Shown here: one piece after another, positions 23,333 through 33,126 of the stretch
How positions within the stretch are numbered: position 1 is the first letter of the stretch
Layout of the letters: each line of letters opens with the position of its first letter
DNA from: Terebella lapidaria
Taxonomy: Eukaryota; Annelida; Polychaeta; Terebellida; Terebellidae
Direction of reading: 5' to 3'
Assembly (NCBI GenBank): GCA_949152475.1
Contig: OX424563.1
Coordinates: 25,951,001-26,015,000 of the forward strand
DNA length: 64,000 bases
Program-made: the position numbers and the translations under genes
The notes under the pieces: model-generated
The model's input: the letters and a program-made list of their open reading frames with translations, nothing else
The model's database searches: none
Told to the model about the DNA's origin: nothing

Positions 23333-25090
23333 TCAATAGCCGGGACAAAACAGTCATTGTTGGAGGAGACTTCAACGCAAGGGGGATAAACTGGGATTCT
23401 CATTCACTGACGAACACATGTGACCACCCAACAATGTGTGATGAGCTGATACAACTGGCAAATAACAACAGTCTCACCCAAATTCAAAGGAAACCCACTC
23501 ACGAAATTAGTCTATTAGATCTGTACTTTAGCAACAAACCAGGTCTCGTAACCAGAAAAAAACCCCGAAAAGTTCTGAAATATGCAGAAGCAAATTGGGA
23601 TCAAGCCAAAATAGACACAATGAAGTTCTCTGCTGAATTCGAAGAAAACATAGGTAATCACACAGTACAAGAAAATTGGAACACCTTCAACAACCGCATC
23701 AATAGGATAATTGACAAGTGTATCCCCGCTGAGACCATCTCTGGAAAACCAAACCTACCTTGGCACAATGCTCAACTCAAATCTCAAATCAAATGGAAGA
23801 ATAAACTGTATTATAAAGCCAGGAAAACAAAATCGAGCGAAGATTGGAAGAAATTCAAATAAGCCAAATTGACAGTGCAAAGACATCTGAGAAACGCAGA
23901 ATGGAACCATGTGAACACCATCTTACATGAATCAATGACATGTAAGATGGTGTTCGCATGGTTCACATTGAGAACAATCCCAAAAAATTCTGGAACTACG
24001 TGAAGTCAAAGCGACAAGATATCATCGGAGTATCACCACTAAGAGATAATGGTAAACTACACAGTGACAGTATCAGCAAGCCCAAATCCTGAATAAACAA
24101 TTCCAATCAGTCTTCACTAAAGAAAACACCAATGATATACCAAAGTTACCAGGCAAGCCATACCCCCCCCCCCCCCCCAAGTAGCACCATTGTACATAAG
24201 CATCACCGGTGTACAAAAACAACTTGAGCACATCAAAGCCCATAAGGCATCAGACCCTGACAATATCCCCAACAGGGTGCCGACAGAACTTGCCCCGGAA
24301 CTGGCACGGCCGCTGACCGCAATATTCACCCAGTCACTACACACTGGAGTCCTCCCTGAGGATTGGCGGAACGCAAACATCTCACCTATCTTCAAGAAAG
24401 GAAGTCGACAAGAAGCCGCCAACTATAGGCCAGTATCCCTGACCAGTGTGTGCTGTAAAATAAAGGAGCACATCATTTGTAGTCATATAAGAGCCCAACT
24501 AGATTCCAACAACATCCTGTCGCAGTTCCAACATGGCTTCAGGAAAAATACTCCTGTGACACACAATTGTTGGTAACCATGAATGACCTTATGGCTTACC
24601 ACGACAAGAAGACACAAGTCGACATTGCTATACTAGACTTCCACAAAGCGTTCGACGTAGCGCCCCACGAACGTCTTTTAAATAAACTGTCCCACTATGG
24701 AATTAATGGGAACATCCACGCATGGATAGCGTTTTTTTAACGGAGCGGAAACAGTGTGTCAGGGTAGACGATGATCACTCGGATCATGTACAAGTGGATT
24801 CAGGAGTACCACAGGGGACAGTTATGGGTCCACTTTTGATTCTCTTGTATACCAATGACCTGCCCAGTCACGTCCAGTCCCATGTACGACTATTCGCAGA
24901 TGACTGACTAATCTATAGGCCAATCCAGTCAATAGATGACCAAGTTCAACTTCAGGACGACTTGTATGCTCTTACTTCATGGGCGGAAACATGGGGAAGA
25001 ATTTCAAACCCCATAAGTGCTATATCATGTCTACCTTAAAAAAACCCAGCAAAATGAGTACATATCTATTCACCCGAAGTGGATGTGTAG
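23333..25090 (+). pseudogene. LINE ORF2 continuation: endonuclease end and reverse transcriptase
   Basis: It resumes with KTVIVGGDFNARGINWDSHS and ISLLDLYFSN, then RT blocks in changing frames: SPIFKKGSRQEAANYRPVSL, VDIAILDFHKAFDVAPHERL, DSGVPQGTVMGPLLILLYTN and VRLFADD. A stop directly follows FADD, and a 16-base poly-C tract (24163-24178) with an inverted duplication of TTACATGA-type sequence near 23925-23950 adds further damage. The C-terminal part after about 25090 is missing. Confidence 0.65.
24163..24178 (+). repeat. Poly-C tract (16 C)
   Basis: Uninterrupted run of 16 cytosines within the decayed LINE coding sequence; a likely slippage site. Confidence 0.9.
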
Positions 25091-26300
25091 TTGTGTACTA
25101 AAACAAATGGAACACACAAACAGGCCTGGGGTCAATTACTTTGAAATGTAATCTATAATATTACTATTACCTCAGAATCTGACCTATTACTATTACTATT
25201 ACAATTACAATTATGACTTTTTTATGCAGTAAATTTCAATCGGGGACATTATGATATACCGGCAGGCGGGAAAGGTAAATTAAATGCTGATGCATGGGTC
25301 ACGTACCTATATAATTAGCGATGCCTTGCAGATGCATTATCTGCAGTATTACCTGTACACAAGGTACACAAGCAATACTCTTCCTGAAATATAAATATGA
25401 AATCTACCAATTAATTTTGATCATCGTTATATAAATAGATCTTTATCATGGCTATTGCAGATTTGTCGTGTATGCTTTTATTTGTGTTGTGTCGCCCATG
25501 TATTAGTCCACGTGTTCAGTTTTTGAATGAATCCTTCGGCAGTGGAACAATAATTTGATAAGGTATATGTTTATATGTTTTATTAGGACGCAATGGTACA
25601 TCTGTCATGAACACATACGGCATCGATGTAGTTGAACTCTACAACCTCTCCGTGTGGTAGAAAAATATTCCCGTGAAGGTTCTTTCGTAATGTACTTGAA
25701 ATAGAAACCATTAGGGCCTATGTGGTTACTTTTACACACACATCTAAATAGTTTTCGTTTGTCATTTTCATTTGTGATGAATGTCACGGAGGGTCAAAGT
25801 TACGTTCATTCCGATCGTATTTTCAGCATTAAAGAGTAGTACGAATACAGACCATTATCTCGGAAACTAAGTCGTTGACCCCCTTTTTTATTTCTGTTTT
25901 GGACTCTATACATCATTCTCGACACTTTATAAACTTTTAAAGAAATTCCATCGAGCCGTTTTTTGGTAGCGTAAAAAAACAGTGCGAAAGAGGCAGCGAA
26001 AATAAACGTTATTTTGGACCATCCATTTACACTGAAGTTGTGGTACATCCCCGGAACATTATATGCCACGGTTGCTTAACTTATCAGTAATTTTTACTGC
26101 ACATGAAACATAATGACGTAGTTTACAGGCGCTGGAAGCTGCCACACAACTTGAAGAGCTCTTGGACATTTTGCAAATTACAGTAGTTCTCGTGGGCGGA
26201 TTTCCACAGACTTTGCACCATAGGATGCGTGAACGTTCCAAGCACTGATCTGGATATATTCCCTGTTCCATGATTCGGAATGAATAAGGATTATTGGTTG
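25091..26300. other. Non-coding; holds a diverged repeat shared with 29900-30100
   Basis: The first part is AT-rich with ATTACTATTAC runs near 25155-25215. From about 25790 to 26000 the sequence resembles 29885-30095 in the same direction (shared GTTATCTC-GAAACTAAGTCG and GACCCCCT, then TTGGACTC-ATACAT). The repeats bracket the L2-like LINE, which may have inserted into an older repeat cluster. No gene is seen. Confidence 0.4.
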
Positions 26301-26357
26301 AATACATGCTTCATAATAGCTACATTGTTGATAACATTGGAATAGAATCAGTTGACC

Positions 26358-29300
26358 ATGAAGCGTTTGGGATATTCAGTGCACCAACTCATGACCATGT
26401 GTGGTAGGATTAACTGTGTTGACCCAACTACATGGAAAACAATTAACTCGCTTGGGATTAACTCAGTCCAGCCCACTCTCAGAGGCAAGCGAGGAGGTGT
26501 GAATAACCATGTTCGCCAAATCCCAACTGTTAATCACCATCAACACTCTCATGGTCACCTTACTACTCTCAATGGGATTAATTCTGATAACCTGATTACA
26601 CTTCACGAACCGAGTGTATCCATCCCTGCAATCAACAATCCACCTGGTCTCAGATATCACAGGGACCCGAGCAAATCCCGCCATGATCATCTGGTGGAAG
26701 TGAAGAAAATCAGCATCTCCAAAAAAGCCTCCACACCAAGAAGACCCCACTTCGCTCTGTGGAACGCCCGTTCAATAAACAATAAGATTACAGCTATCTG
26801 TGACTTCGTCACTGCTGAGCATATTGATATCTTCGCTTTGACTGAGACTTGGCTGACAGGGACAGCAAATGATAACTTCACACTACAGCAACTGAAGCTG
26901 AACCTCCCTGACTACAAACTGATAACTCTCCCTCGGTCACATCGGGGAGGAGGAGGTGTTGCCATTCTCCTGAGGAAAGCTTTCAAGGCCATTGTTAACC
27001 AGACTGGGGAGTATAAATCGTTCGAAGTCCTGGATACAACCATCACGCACAGGAGTGACACCTCAAAGGGAACTAACCCTTTAAGACTGGTCACGGTATA
27101 TAGACCACCTCCATCCCCAGCCAATCGCTTGAAAACTACAGATTTCTTCAATGAGTTTTCTTCGTTCATGGAAGTTTTCTCTATCCTCCACTGCAACAAA
27201 CTACTAGTTGGTGACTTCAATTTCCATATTGATAGAAGCACGGACAGAGACGCACGCTCCTTCCTGGACCTGCTCGACTGCAATGACCTCGCTCAACACG
27301 TGTCAGAGTCCACACACAACCGAGGCCACATCCTTGACCTGTTAATCACCAAAACACTCTCGTCCCTAATAGCTGATGTACAGCTCCACCATTGTCTTCC
27401 TTCTGATCATGCTGCAGTCTCCTGCGACCTCGCGCTGAGTAAACCACCGCCGACGAGGAAAGAGGTTATCGTCCAGAACCTGAAAGCCATTGACATTACT
27501 GCATTGCGGCAGGACCTTGCATCAATACTACCCATCACCGAGGACGTTTCCGACCCATGTCATCTCGCAAATACACTGTCGACAGTCACGGGCGAATTGT
27601 TATTGAAGCATGCGCCCAAAACATCGAAAATGGTTACAGTTCGTCCCAACACACCATGGTTCTCAGATGACATCAAGAAAGCAAAACAAACCAAGCGGAA
27701 GCTGGAGCGATCCTGGAATAAATCCCGCCTCACTGTCCACAGGGAAATCCTCAAATCCTTCTCACGCGACTACTATTCCTTAATTGATAATTCCAAGACT
27801 GCGTACTACCAGTCTATGATTGAGTCAGCCGACCAACGGGGACTTTTCCGCTTTGTACGCAATATGCAAGGTGGCAAAACACTCCAATCTGATGACCAAA
27901 GCAGTGACCTAGCCGAGCAATTCAGCAGCTTTTTTAGCACAAAGATCGCCAAAATTCGCGATAAGTTGGACTCTGCCCCTGAACTCCATGTTGAAGACCC
28001 CGTCGCTCTTCCATTTGAGCCACCCTCGGTGCTGTGCAGTTTCGCACCAGTCACAGAAACTGACATAAAAAAACTAATCTCTGGAGCTCCAAATAAATCA
28101 AGTTCTCTGGATCCAATGCCGGTGTCTCTAATCAAGCAATGTGCAGATACCCTCATCACTCCCGTCACACAGCTCATCAACAGTAGTCTCCAGAATGGGA
28201 CTGTGCCTTCCTGTTTTAAATCGGCTGTAATCACACCAATTCTCAAGAAAAGCACCCTCGATCCACAGACACTGTCCAATTACCGGCCGGTGTCAAATCT
28301 CCCGTTCTGGTCCAAGGTCCTCGAGCGTGTCGTTGCAATGCAACTACACCAATATCTCCGAGAGAACAGTCTTTATGAATCAATGCAGTCAGCATACAGG
28401 AGCCACTACTCGACAGAAACGGCGCTCCTGCGCGTGTCCAATGATGTTCTACTATCGCTTGATGAAGGCCGCGAGGTAATACTCCTCCTACTAGACCTAA
28501 GCGCAGCCTTCGATACTATAGATCATCAAACCCTTCTGGACCGACTATCGAATCGATTTGGTATCAAGGCCACAGCTCTTAGATGGGTGACATCCTACTT
28601 GACAGAGCGCACCCAAAGAGTATCAGTCAATGGCCACACATCAAAGGAGGATCAACTCAAGTGGGGTGTACCACAGGGTTCGGTACTTGGCCCCCTTTTA
28701 TTCACCCTATACACAGCCCCCATTGGCGACCTGATACGCCGACATGACCTCGAATTCATGCTGTACGCCGATGATACACAAGTGTATGTCAAGGTCGACG
28801 CTGGAAGTCAGGCATCCTCTATCAAGAAAATCGAACGATGTCTTTCAGATCTTCGTGGCTGGATGTCCGAGAACAAGCTGTGTCTCAATGACGGTAAAAC
28901 GGAACTGATCTGCTTCTCCTCGAAGTTCCGCAAATCTGCCACACTACCAAGTGTCATCATCGGCAACTCAATTATCGAGCCATCGACCGCCGCTGCTCGT
29001 AATTTGGGTGCCCTGTTTGATGGTGATATGTCCATGGACGAACAAGTCAAAGCTGTCTGCCGCTCAGCAACTTCCAGCCTGTACAACATAGGAAAGATCC
29101 GCCAATATCTAAACCACGCCAGTGTAGAAAGGCTAGTATGTGCCTTCGTGACATCAAGGCTGGACAATTATAACAGTTTGCTAAATGGCATTCCCACTTC
29201 TCTTTTGGCTCGTCTTCAGCGCGTTCAGAACTCTGCGGCTAGGTTGCTCACCCGTACCAGTCGATACGACCACATAATGCCGGTCTTGCGACGGCTCCAC

Positions 29301-29612
29301 TGGCTTCCGATCCATGCAAGGATACATTACAAGATCATCCTCTTGGTATACAAGGCTCTCAATGGCCTCGCACCAGAGTACCTCCGGGACATCCTGCATA
29401 TCAAGACTCCCGCTCGAGATTCACGGTCATCTTCGTCAGTCCAACTGTCCATCCCTCGTGTCCGGACCGCTTACTACGGTGATCGTGCTTTCAGTGTATC
29501 AGGCCCAAAGCTTTGGAACTCTCTGCCCTCACAACTACGAAACACAAGCTCTGTCGAACAGTTCAAAAAAGACTTAAAAACCCACTTGTTTCGTTCAGTC
29601 TACCCGCAATAG
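26358..29612 (+). CDS. L2/CR1-like LINE polyprotein, endonuclease plus reverse transcriptase, uninterrupted
   Basis: The first ATG of the open frame is at 26358 in GACCATGA context and the frame runs 1,084 codons to a TAG. A basic N-terminal region of about 125 residues precedes the endonuclease. Endonuclease blocks are FALWNARSINNK (catalytic Asn), ALTETWLTG (Glu), LLVGDFNFHID (Asp) and LPSDHAAVSCD (final Asp-His). RT blocks are TPILKK and SNYRPVSNLPF, LLLLDLSAAFDTIDH, GVPQGSVLGPLLFTLYT and MLYADDTQVYV with YADD near residue 803. The C-terminal region (RLQRVQNSAARLLTRTSRYD, LHWLP, LWNSLPSQLR) is typical of the L2 group. It nicks DNA and reverse transcribes its own RNA at the nick. All catalytic blocks are present with no internal stop, so this copy may encode working enzyme. 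Confidence 0.85.
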   Translation: MKRLGYSVHQLMTMCGRINCVDPTTWKTINSLGINSVQPTLRGKRGGVNNHVRQIPTVNHHQHSHGHLTTLNGINSDNLITLHEPSVSIPAINNPPGLRYHRDPSKSRHDHLVEVKKISISKKASTPRRPHFALWNARSINNKITAICDFVTAEHIDIFALTETWLTGTANDNFTLQQLKLNLPDYKLITLPRSHRGGGGVAILLRKAFKAIVNQTGEYKSFEVLDTTITHRSDTSKGTNPLRLVTVYRPPPSPANRLKTTDFFNEFSSFMEVFSILHCNKLLVGDFNFHIDRSTDRDARSFLDLLDCNDLAQHVSESTHNRGHILDLLITKTLSSLIADVQLHHCLPSDHAAVSCDLALSKPPPTRKEVIVQNLKAIDITALRQDLASILPITEDVSDPCHLANTLSTVTGELLLKHAPKTSKMVTVRPNTPWFSDDIKKAKQTKRKLERSWNKSRLTVHREILKSFSRDYYSLIDNSKTAYYQSMIESADQRGLFRFVRNMQGGKTLQSDDQSSDLAEQFSSFFSTKIAKIRDKLDSAPELHVEDPVALPFEPPSVLCSFAPVTETDIKKLISGAPNKSSSLDPMPVSLIKQCADTLITPVTQLINSSLQNGTVPSCFKSAVITPILKKSTLDPQTLSNYRPVSNLPFWSKVLERVVAMQLHQYLRENSLYESMQSAYRSHYSTETALLRVSNDVLLSLDEGREVILLLLDLSAAFDTIDHQTLLDRLSNRFGIKATALRWVTSYLTERTQRVSVNGHTSKEDQLKWGVPQGSVLGPLLFTLYTAPIGDLIRRHDLEFMLYADDTQVYVKVDAGSQASSIKKIERCLSDLRGWMSENKLCLNDGKTELICFSSKFRKSATLPSVIIGNSIIEPSTAAARNLGALFDGDMSMDEQVKAVCRSATSSLYNIGKIRQYLNHASVERLVCAFVTSRLDNYNSLLNGIPTSLLARLQRVQNSAARLLTRTSRYDHIMPVLRRLHWLPIHARIHYKIILLVYKALNGLAPEYLRDILHIKTPARDSRSSSSVQLSIPRVRTAYYGDRAFSVSGPKLWNSLPSQLRNTSSVEQFKKDLKTHLFRSVYPQ

Positions 29613-29796
29613 GTTCTAGTCATATCACTCAAATCTGTTTAATTTTTATAACTGTATACACTGTAATTTTGTCGTTTTTACTACAATTTTGTCTTTTTAT
29701 TGTTTCACACATATTACATGTCCAGCGCGTCGAGAACTATTTCATTGTTTTATGCGCTATACAAGAATAAACTTATTATTATTATTATTATTATTA
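29613..29796 (+). repeat. LINE 3' UTR ending in (TTA)n
   Basis: After the stop the sequence runs to TATACAAGAATAAACTTATT and then TTA repeated to about 29796. A short 3' microsatellite of this form is the usual tail of L2-type elements and marks the 3' border of this copy. The 5' border lies somewhere near 26300 but is not defined. Confidence 0.65.
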
Positions 29797-30900
29797 ATCA
29801 TTACTACACTAATAACATCAATCTGTGATTATCTGCATACGCAATTCCAAATAGTTTCACTTCCCCGTTCCAATATTGACATGCATGTCGCACAGGGTCG
29901 AAATTACGTGCACTTTTAGTGAGTTCGGCTGCGGTAAAGTACATTACAAAATCAGGCGGTTATCTCAGAAACTAAGTCGGTGACCCCCTAATTTTTTTTT
30001 CTAGATTTGGACTCCATACATGTTGAAATGAGGTACGGCAAAGTTTAAGAGAAATCTATCGATGACAAATTTTCGGCCGATATAGTACCAATTATCTTTA
30101 ATTTATGTGAAATTGTGAGAAGGGTGTGGCCAATGACAATGTGAATGTTTTTCATTTAAAAAATCAGCTTGATTTCTGTTGATAGGAATGGTACCTTCAA
30201 TCAAATTAAGCTGAAGAGTAATACATGTAAGTCATTTGATAACTTTTTATGACAATTAGGTGTTTGATGATTATATGCGTGAGATAAATTAGGACAAAGC
30301 CTTCGTTAGTGTCTAAAGCAGTATGAATGTTACTGTCTTCATTCAATGATTTTCCATGGTCGATTACACTCACATGTATTGCAGGTATGGATATATGTAT
30401 CACGTGCAGTTGTAATGTGATCAGACATACTAAAGTTTACTTATTGCCTGCTAGTAATACTGATATAGTGGAATTCAATGTGCCAGTTTTCTCCACCAGT
30501 CACATATTTCATGAACATTTCAAGATCGGGAATTCTTGAGTTTTTTCTAACATACATTTCAATAGAAAGACCACACTGCAAAGTTGTTCGGTGGAACTTT
30601 CTACAGTGTTGTGACATTGGACATGAGCACTTCAAACAGTACTCGAGCTGAAGACGCATTTCACTGGTTTAGCTACTGAGTATTTCATGTCAGTATAACA
30701 GAAGTAATATCCTGTTATTGCTTGTTTCTATGTACACTGTATATCATCGAATAAGCAACAAGCTGGTGATAACCCTGTGGCTCAACGCCTTAAGCAGACA
30801 CTCAAAGGCACTTCACTGTGGGCACATTTGAATTTATACAAAGTTTTCACTTTCGTACGCCGAAACTTTTAGAACAACAAAATTCGCACATGGAACGCAG
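29797..30900. other. Non-coding sequence
   Basis: 29885-30095 is a diverged copy of the repeat at about 25790-26000. The rest has only short unrelated open frames and no domain I recognise. Confidence 0.4.
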
Positions 30901-30929
30901 GTGTGAGAGCCTCAAAATGTTTTTCAACG

Positions 30930-31255
30930 TATGAATGTGGTAGGTTTGAATCTCTTCACTTGTGAACATGAAAGCCTAAAATCGTCCCACATACGTAGAT
31001 CTACTCAGGTTTCCACGTGCAAACTTGGAAGCATTGAATGCTTGCATGTGCGAACTGGTAGCCTTGAACTTTCCACGTTTGAACGTGAGAGCATTGCATG
31101 CTTCCACGTGCGAACCTGACAGTTATGAATGCTTCCGCGTGCGCACCTGAGAGCTATGAATGCTTCCACTTGCGAACCTGATAGTTATAATGAATGCTTT
31201 CTTGTGCGAACGTGGTAGTCTTGAACTTTATACATGGGAGCGTGGTAGACATCAT
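30930..31255 (+). repeat. Diverged minisatellite, about 36-bp units
   Basis: The block GAATGCTTCCACGTGCGAAC is repeated with variation about nine times (for example 31031, 31068, 31105, 31157, 31192), spaced about 36-38 bases. Several units hold CACGTG. Apparent open frames here follow from the repeat and are not taken as genes. Confidence 0.65.
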
Positions 31256-31960
31256 TTTTTCCGCGCATGTCACCTTTTGAAGCACCAATAAGCCTACCGG
31301 TATACAGAAAGAAGATGGCAAATGTGTACAGTACACATTATACCTTGCAATTGGATACCACCACACGTAAATATGGTAAATGGGCTATGATTTGTGATAG
31401 TGGATGGTTTATGTGCAGAAATGACTTAGAGTTATCACTGAAATGAAAATATACCAGTTTGATATTCCGCATACGAGGTAAAGGTTACTTTGTATATTCA
31501 AGCATCAAACTTTCTACGTGTATATCATTTATACGGATCACACACAGATTCTGTCAAATCGTTATACCCAAAAGAACAATTATAAATTGTACAATTATTA
31601 GCGCTACAAGACAGGCCACGAAATATGAGGGTACCCAACATGGCAGTACTACATTTGTCCTCATGATTTTTCTCACAGATGCATAGTTGATGAAACATGA
31701 TGCCAAGCCGGCAATCAAGGGGACAAACGCGTTAATATGAGCTTTTGAAACAGGGTAGCGTACAAAACACTGTGCGAAAAAAATCGGTTAAGGATATTTA
31801 GAGGGTAGAGTTACTCAACAGGCTGCCTTTCCTTACTGACTGGAAGGATCGGATCATCACACATGATATACCCATGGATAGACTATGCAATCTTATGTAA
31901 TGCACAACTTTTTAAAGTAAAATAAAAATCACCTTCCTATCCCCAGTATAACCTGATTAA

Positions 31961-32211
31961 TAGTTTAGTTGGAAGATATGGGTATCATGCACCCCCCGGA
32001 AATCAATTTTTAATCAGTCCCACTAGACTTGAAAAAATGTGTAGAAAACGATTAGCTATGTTAACAAGTTGGCAAAATGTCCCACGTACCATTTTTATGC
32101 AAATTAGTGCCGCCATTACCGAAATATCTAATTTTCTCAATATCTCCGTCAATAATGCTGATAATTTTACAAATGAGGTGTCTAGACCTAGGTTTTGATG
32201 GTCAAAGAACA
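31961..32211 (+). repeat. Left 251-bp terminal inverted repeat
   Basis: It matches the reverse complement of 41372-41622 with about seven substitutions and no indels that I can see. The outer part reads GGAAGATATGGGTATCATGC followed by a C run; the inner end is GGTCAAAGAACA. The open frame within it exists only because both copies are nearly identical and is not treated as a gene. Confidence 0.85.
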
Positions 32212-33126
32212 CGATTAGACCATTCCCGAAATGCATGTATGTGTTATTAGTATGATGACAGACATATATGGTGTCAAATGTAAGTGAAAGTGGGATTTTA
32301 GCTGCATTGTCTTATGATAACATTGATAGGTGATCAGGAAGGTTTCACTGGCAACCTTTCGTTGCATTGTTTCACCAATTTATTGGTTTGAATGTTTCTT
32401 CTAAAGTTTCTGTATTCTCTTTCTATATAGAGTGGTTGTGGGCATTCATCATGCCCAGTGCAAACCTGGAGATCTTGGACCCAGTAATACATGCATATAC
32501 TCTCTACAATCATGATGCTCATTGTATATAGTCTTAGTTTCAATAGTGACTTCTCTTTCCAGGTAAATGGTGGTGGTAGAATTAGCACTGGCGTAGAATC
32601 AATAGTGGTGGTGAGCACTAACAGAGGTGATGATATAGACTAATCATGCCCAAGCGCAAACCAGACCGAAGCCAAGGTCGTACTGACTCAAAACTTCCTC
32701 CACCTACATGCATCATCCATGTACTTTCCCTGAAGGATCATGGTCACTTTACCCCCTTCAGTGAAATCAAGGGCCCTGTAGATGACAAATTACACCATAT
32801 CCACCAGATCCGGGACCGACGTTTGCATCTGCCACATGACTCTCCATACCGAATGCAATCCGTATGCGATCAGATACCAACAATTCTCCCTGATGACCTG
32901 AACAGTGTCGGATATCACAGACAGTGCTACCAGAGATTTGTAGCAAACCTAAATCGCCTTCCAGATCTAGAGCAAGATGAGGAATTCGAAGCCTCCGGAT
33001 GGCATCACTCAATGCTTTGTTCTCCAGGACCGCTCTTCCCCCCAGAATGCATTTTCTGTAACAAAGTCGAGGTGAAAGATGCTGACCGTAAAACGGAGCG
33101 AGCTGTAGTTTTCCCATCATGGAAAA

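Larger units (their letters stand above)
18680..25090 (+). mobile_element. CR1-like LINE with SGNH-like ORF1 and PHD-finger ORF2, split by a LINE insertion
   Basis: Parts in order are an esterase-like ORF1 (18693-19173), ORF2 with a PHD finger and endonuclease start (19469-20448), then endonuclease end and RT (23333-about 25090). Joining 20448 to 23333 restores the phrase ELHNVLTQAF then NSRDKTVIVGGDFNARG. The direct repeat AAGCTT at 20443-20448 and 23327-23332 marks the inserted minus-strand LINE. Several frameshifts make this copy inactive. Confidence 0.7.

Noticed and set aside
25790..30095. Diverged direct repeats flanking the L2-like LINE as LTRs
   Set aside because: Similarity is limited to short blocks and the enclosed element is a non-LTR retrotransposon with its own (TTA)n tail; the repeats are more likely older unrelated copies.
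31951..31970. Target-site duplication of the 9.66-kb element
   Set aside because: Only TA is shared at the outer borders, and TA is also part of the inverted ends, so no duplication can be claimed.
32003..32236. Open frames in both 251-bp inverted repeats with matching translations
   Set aside because: They match because the repeats are nearly identical; there is no start context, codon pattern or domain to support a protein.
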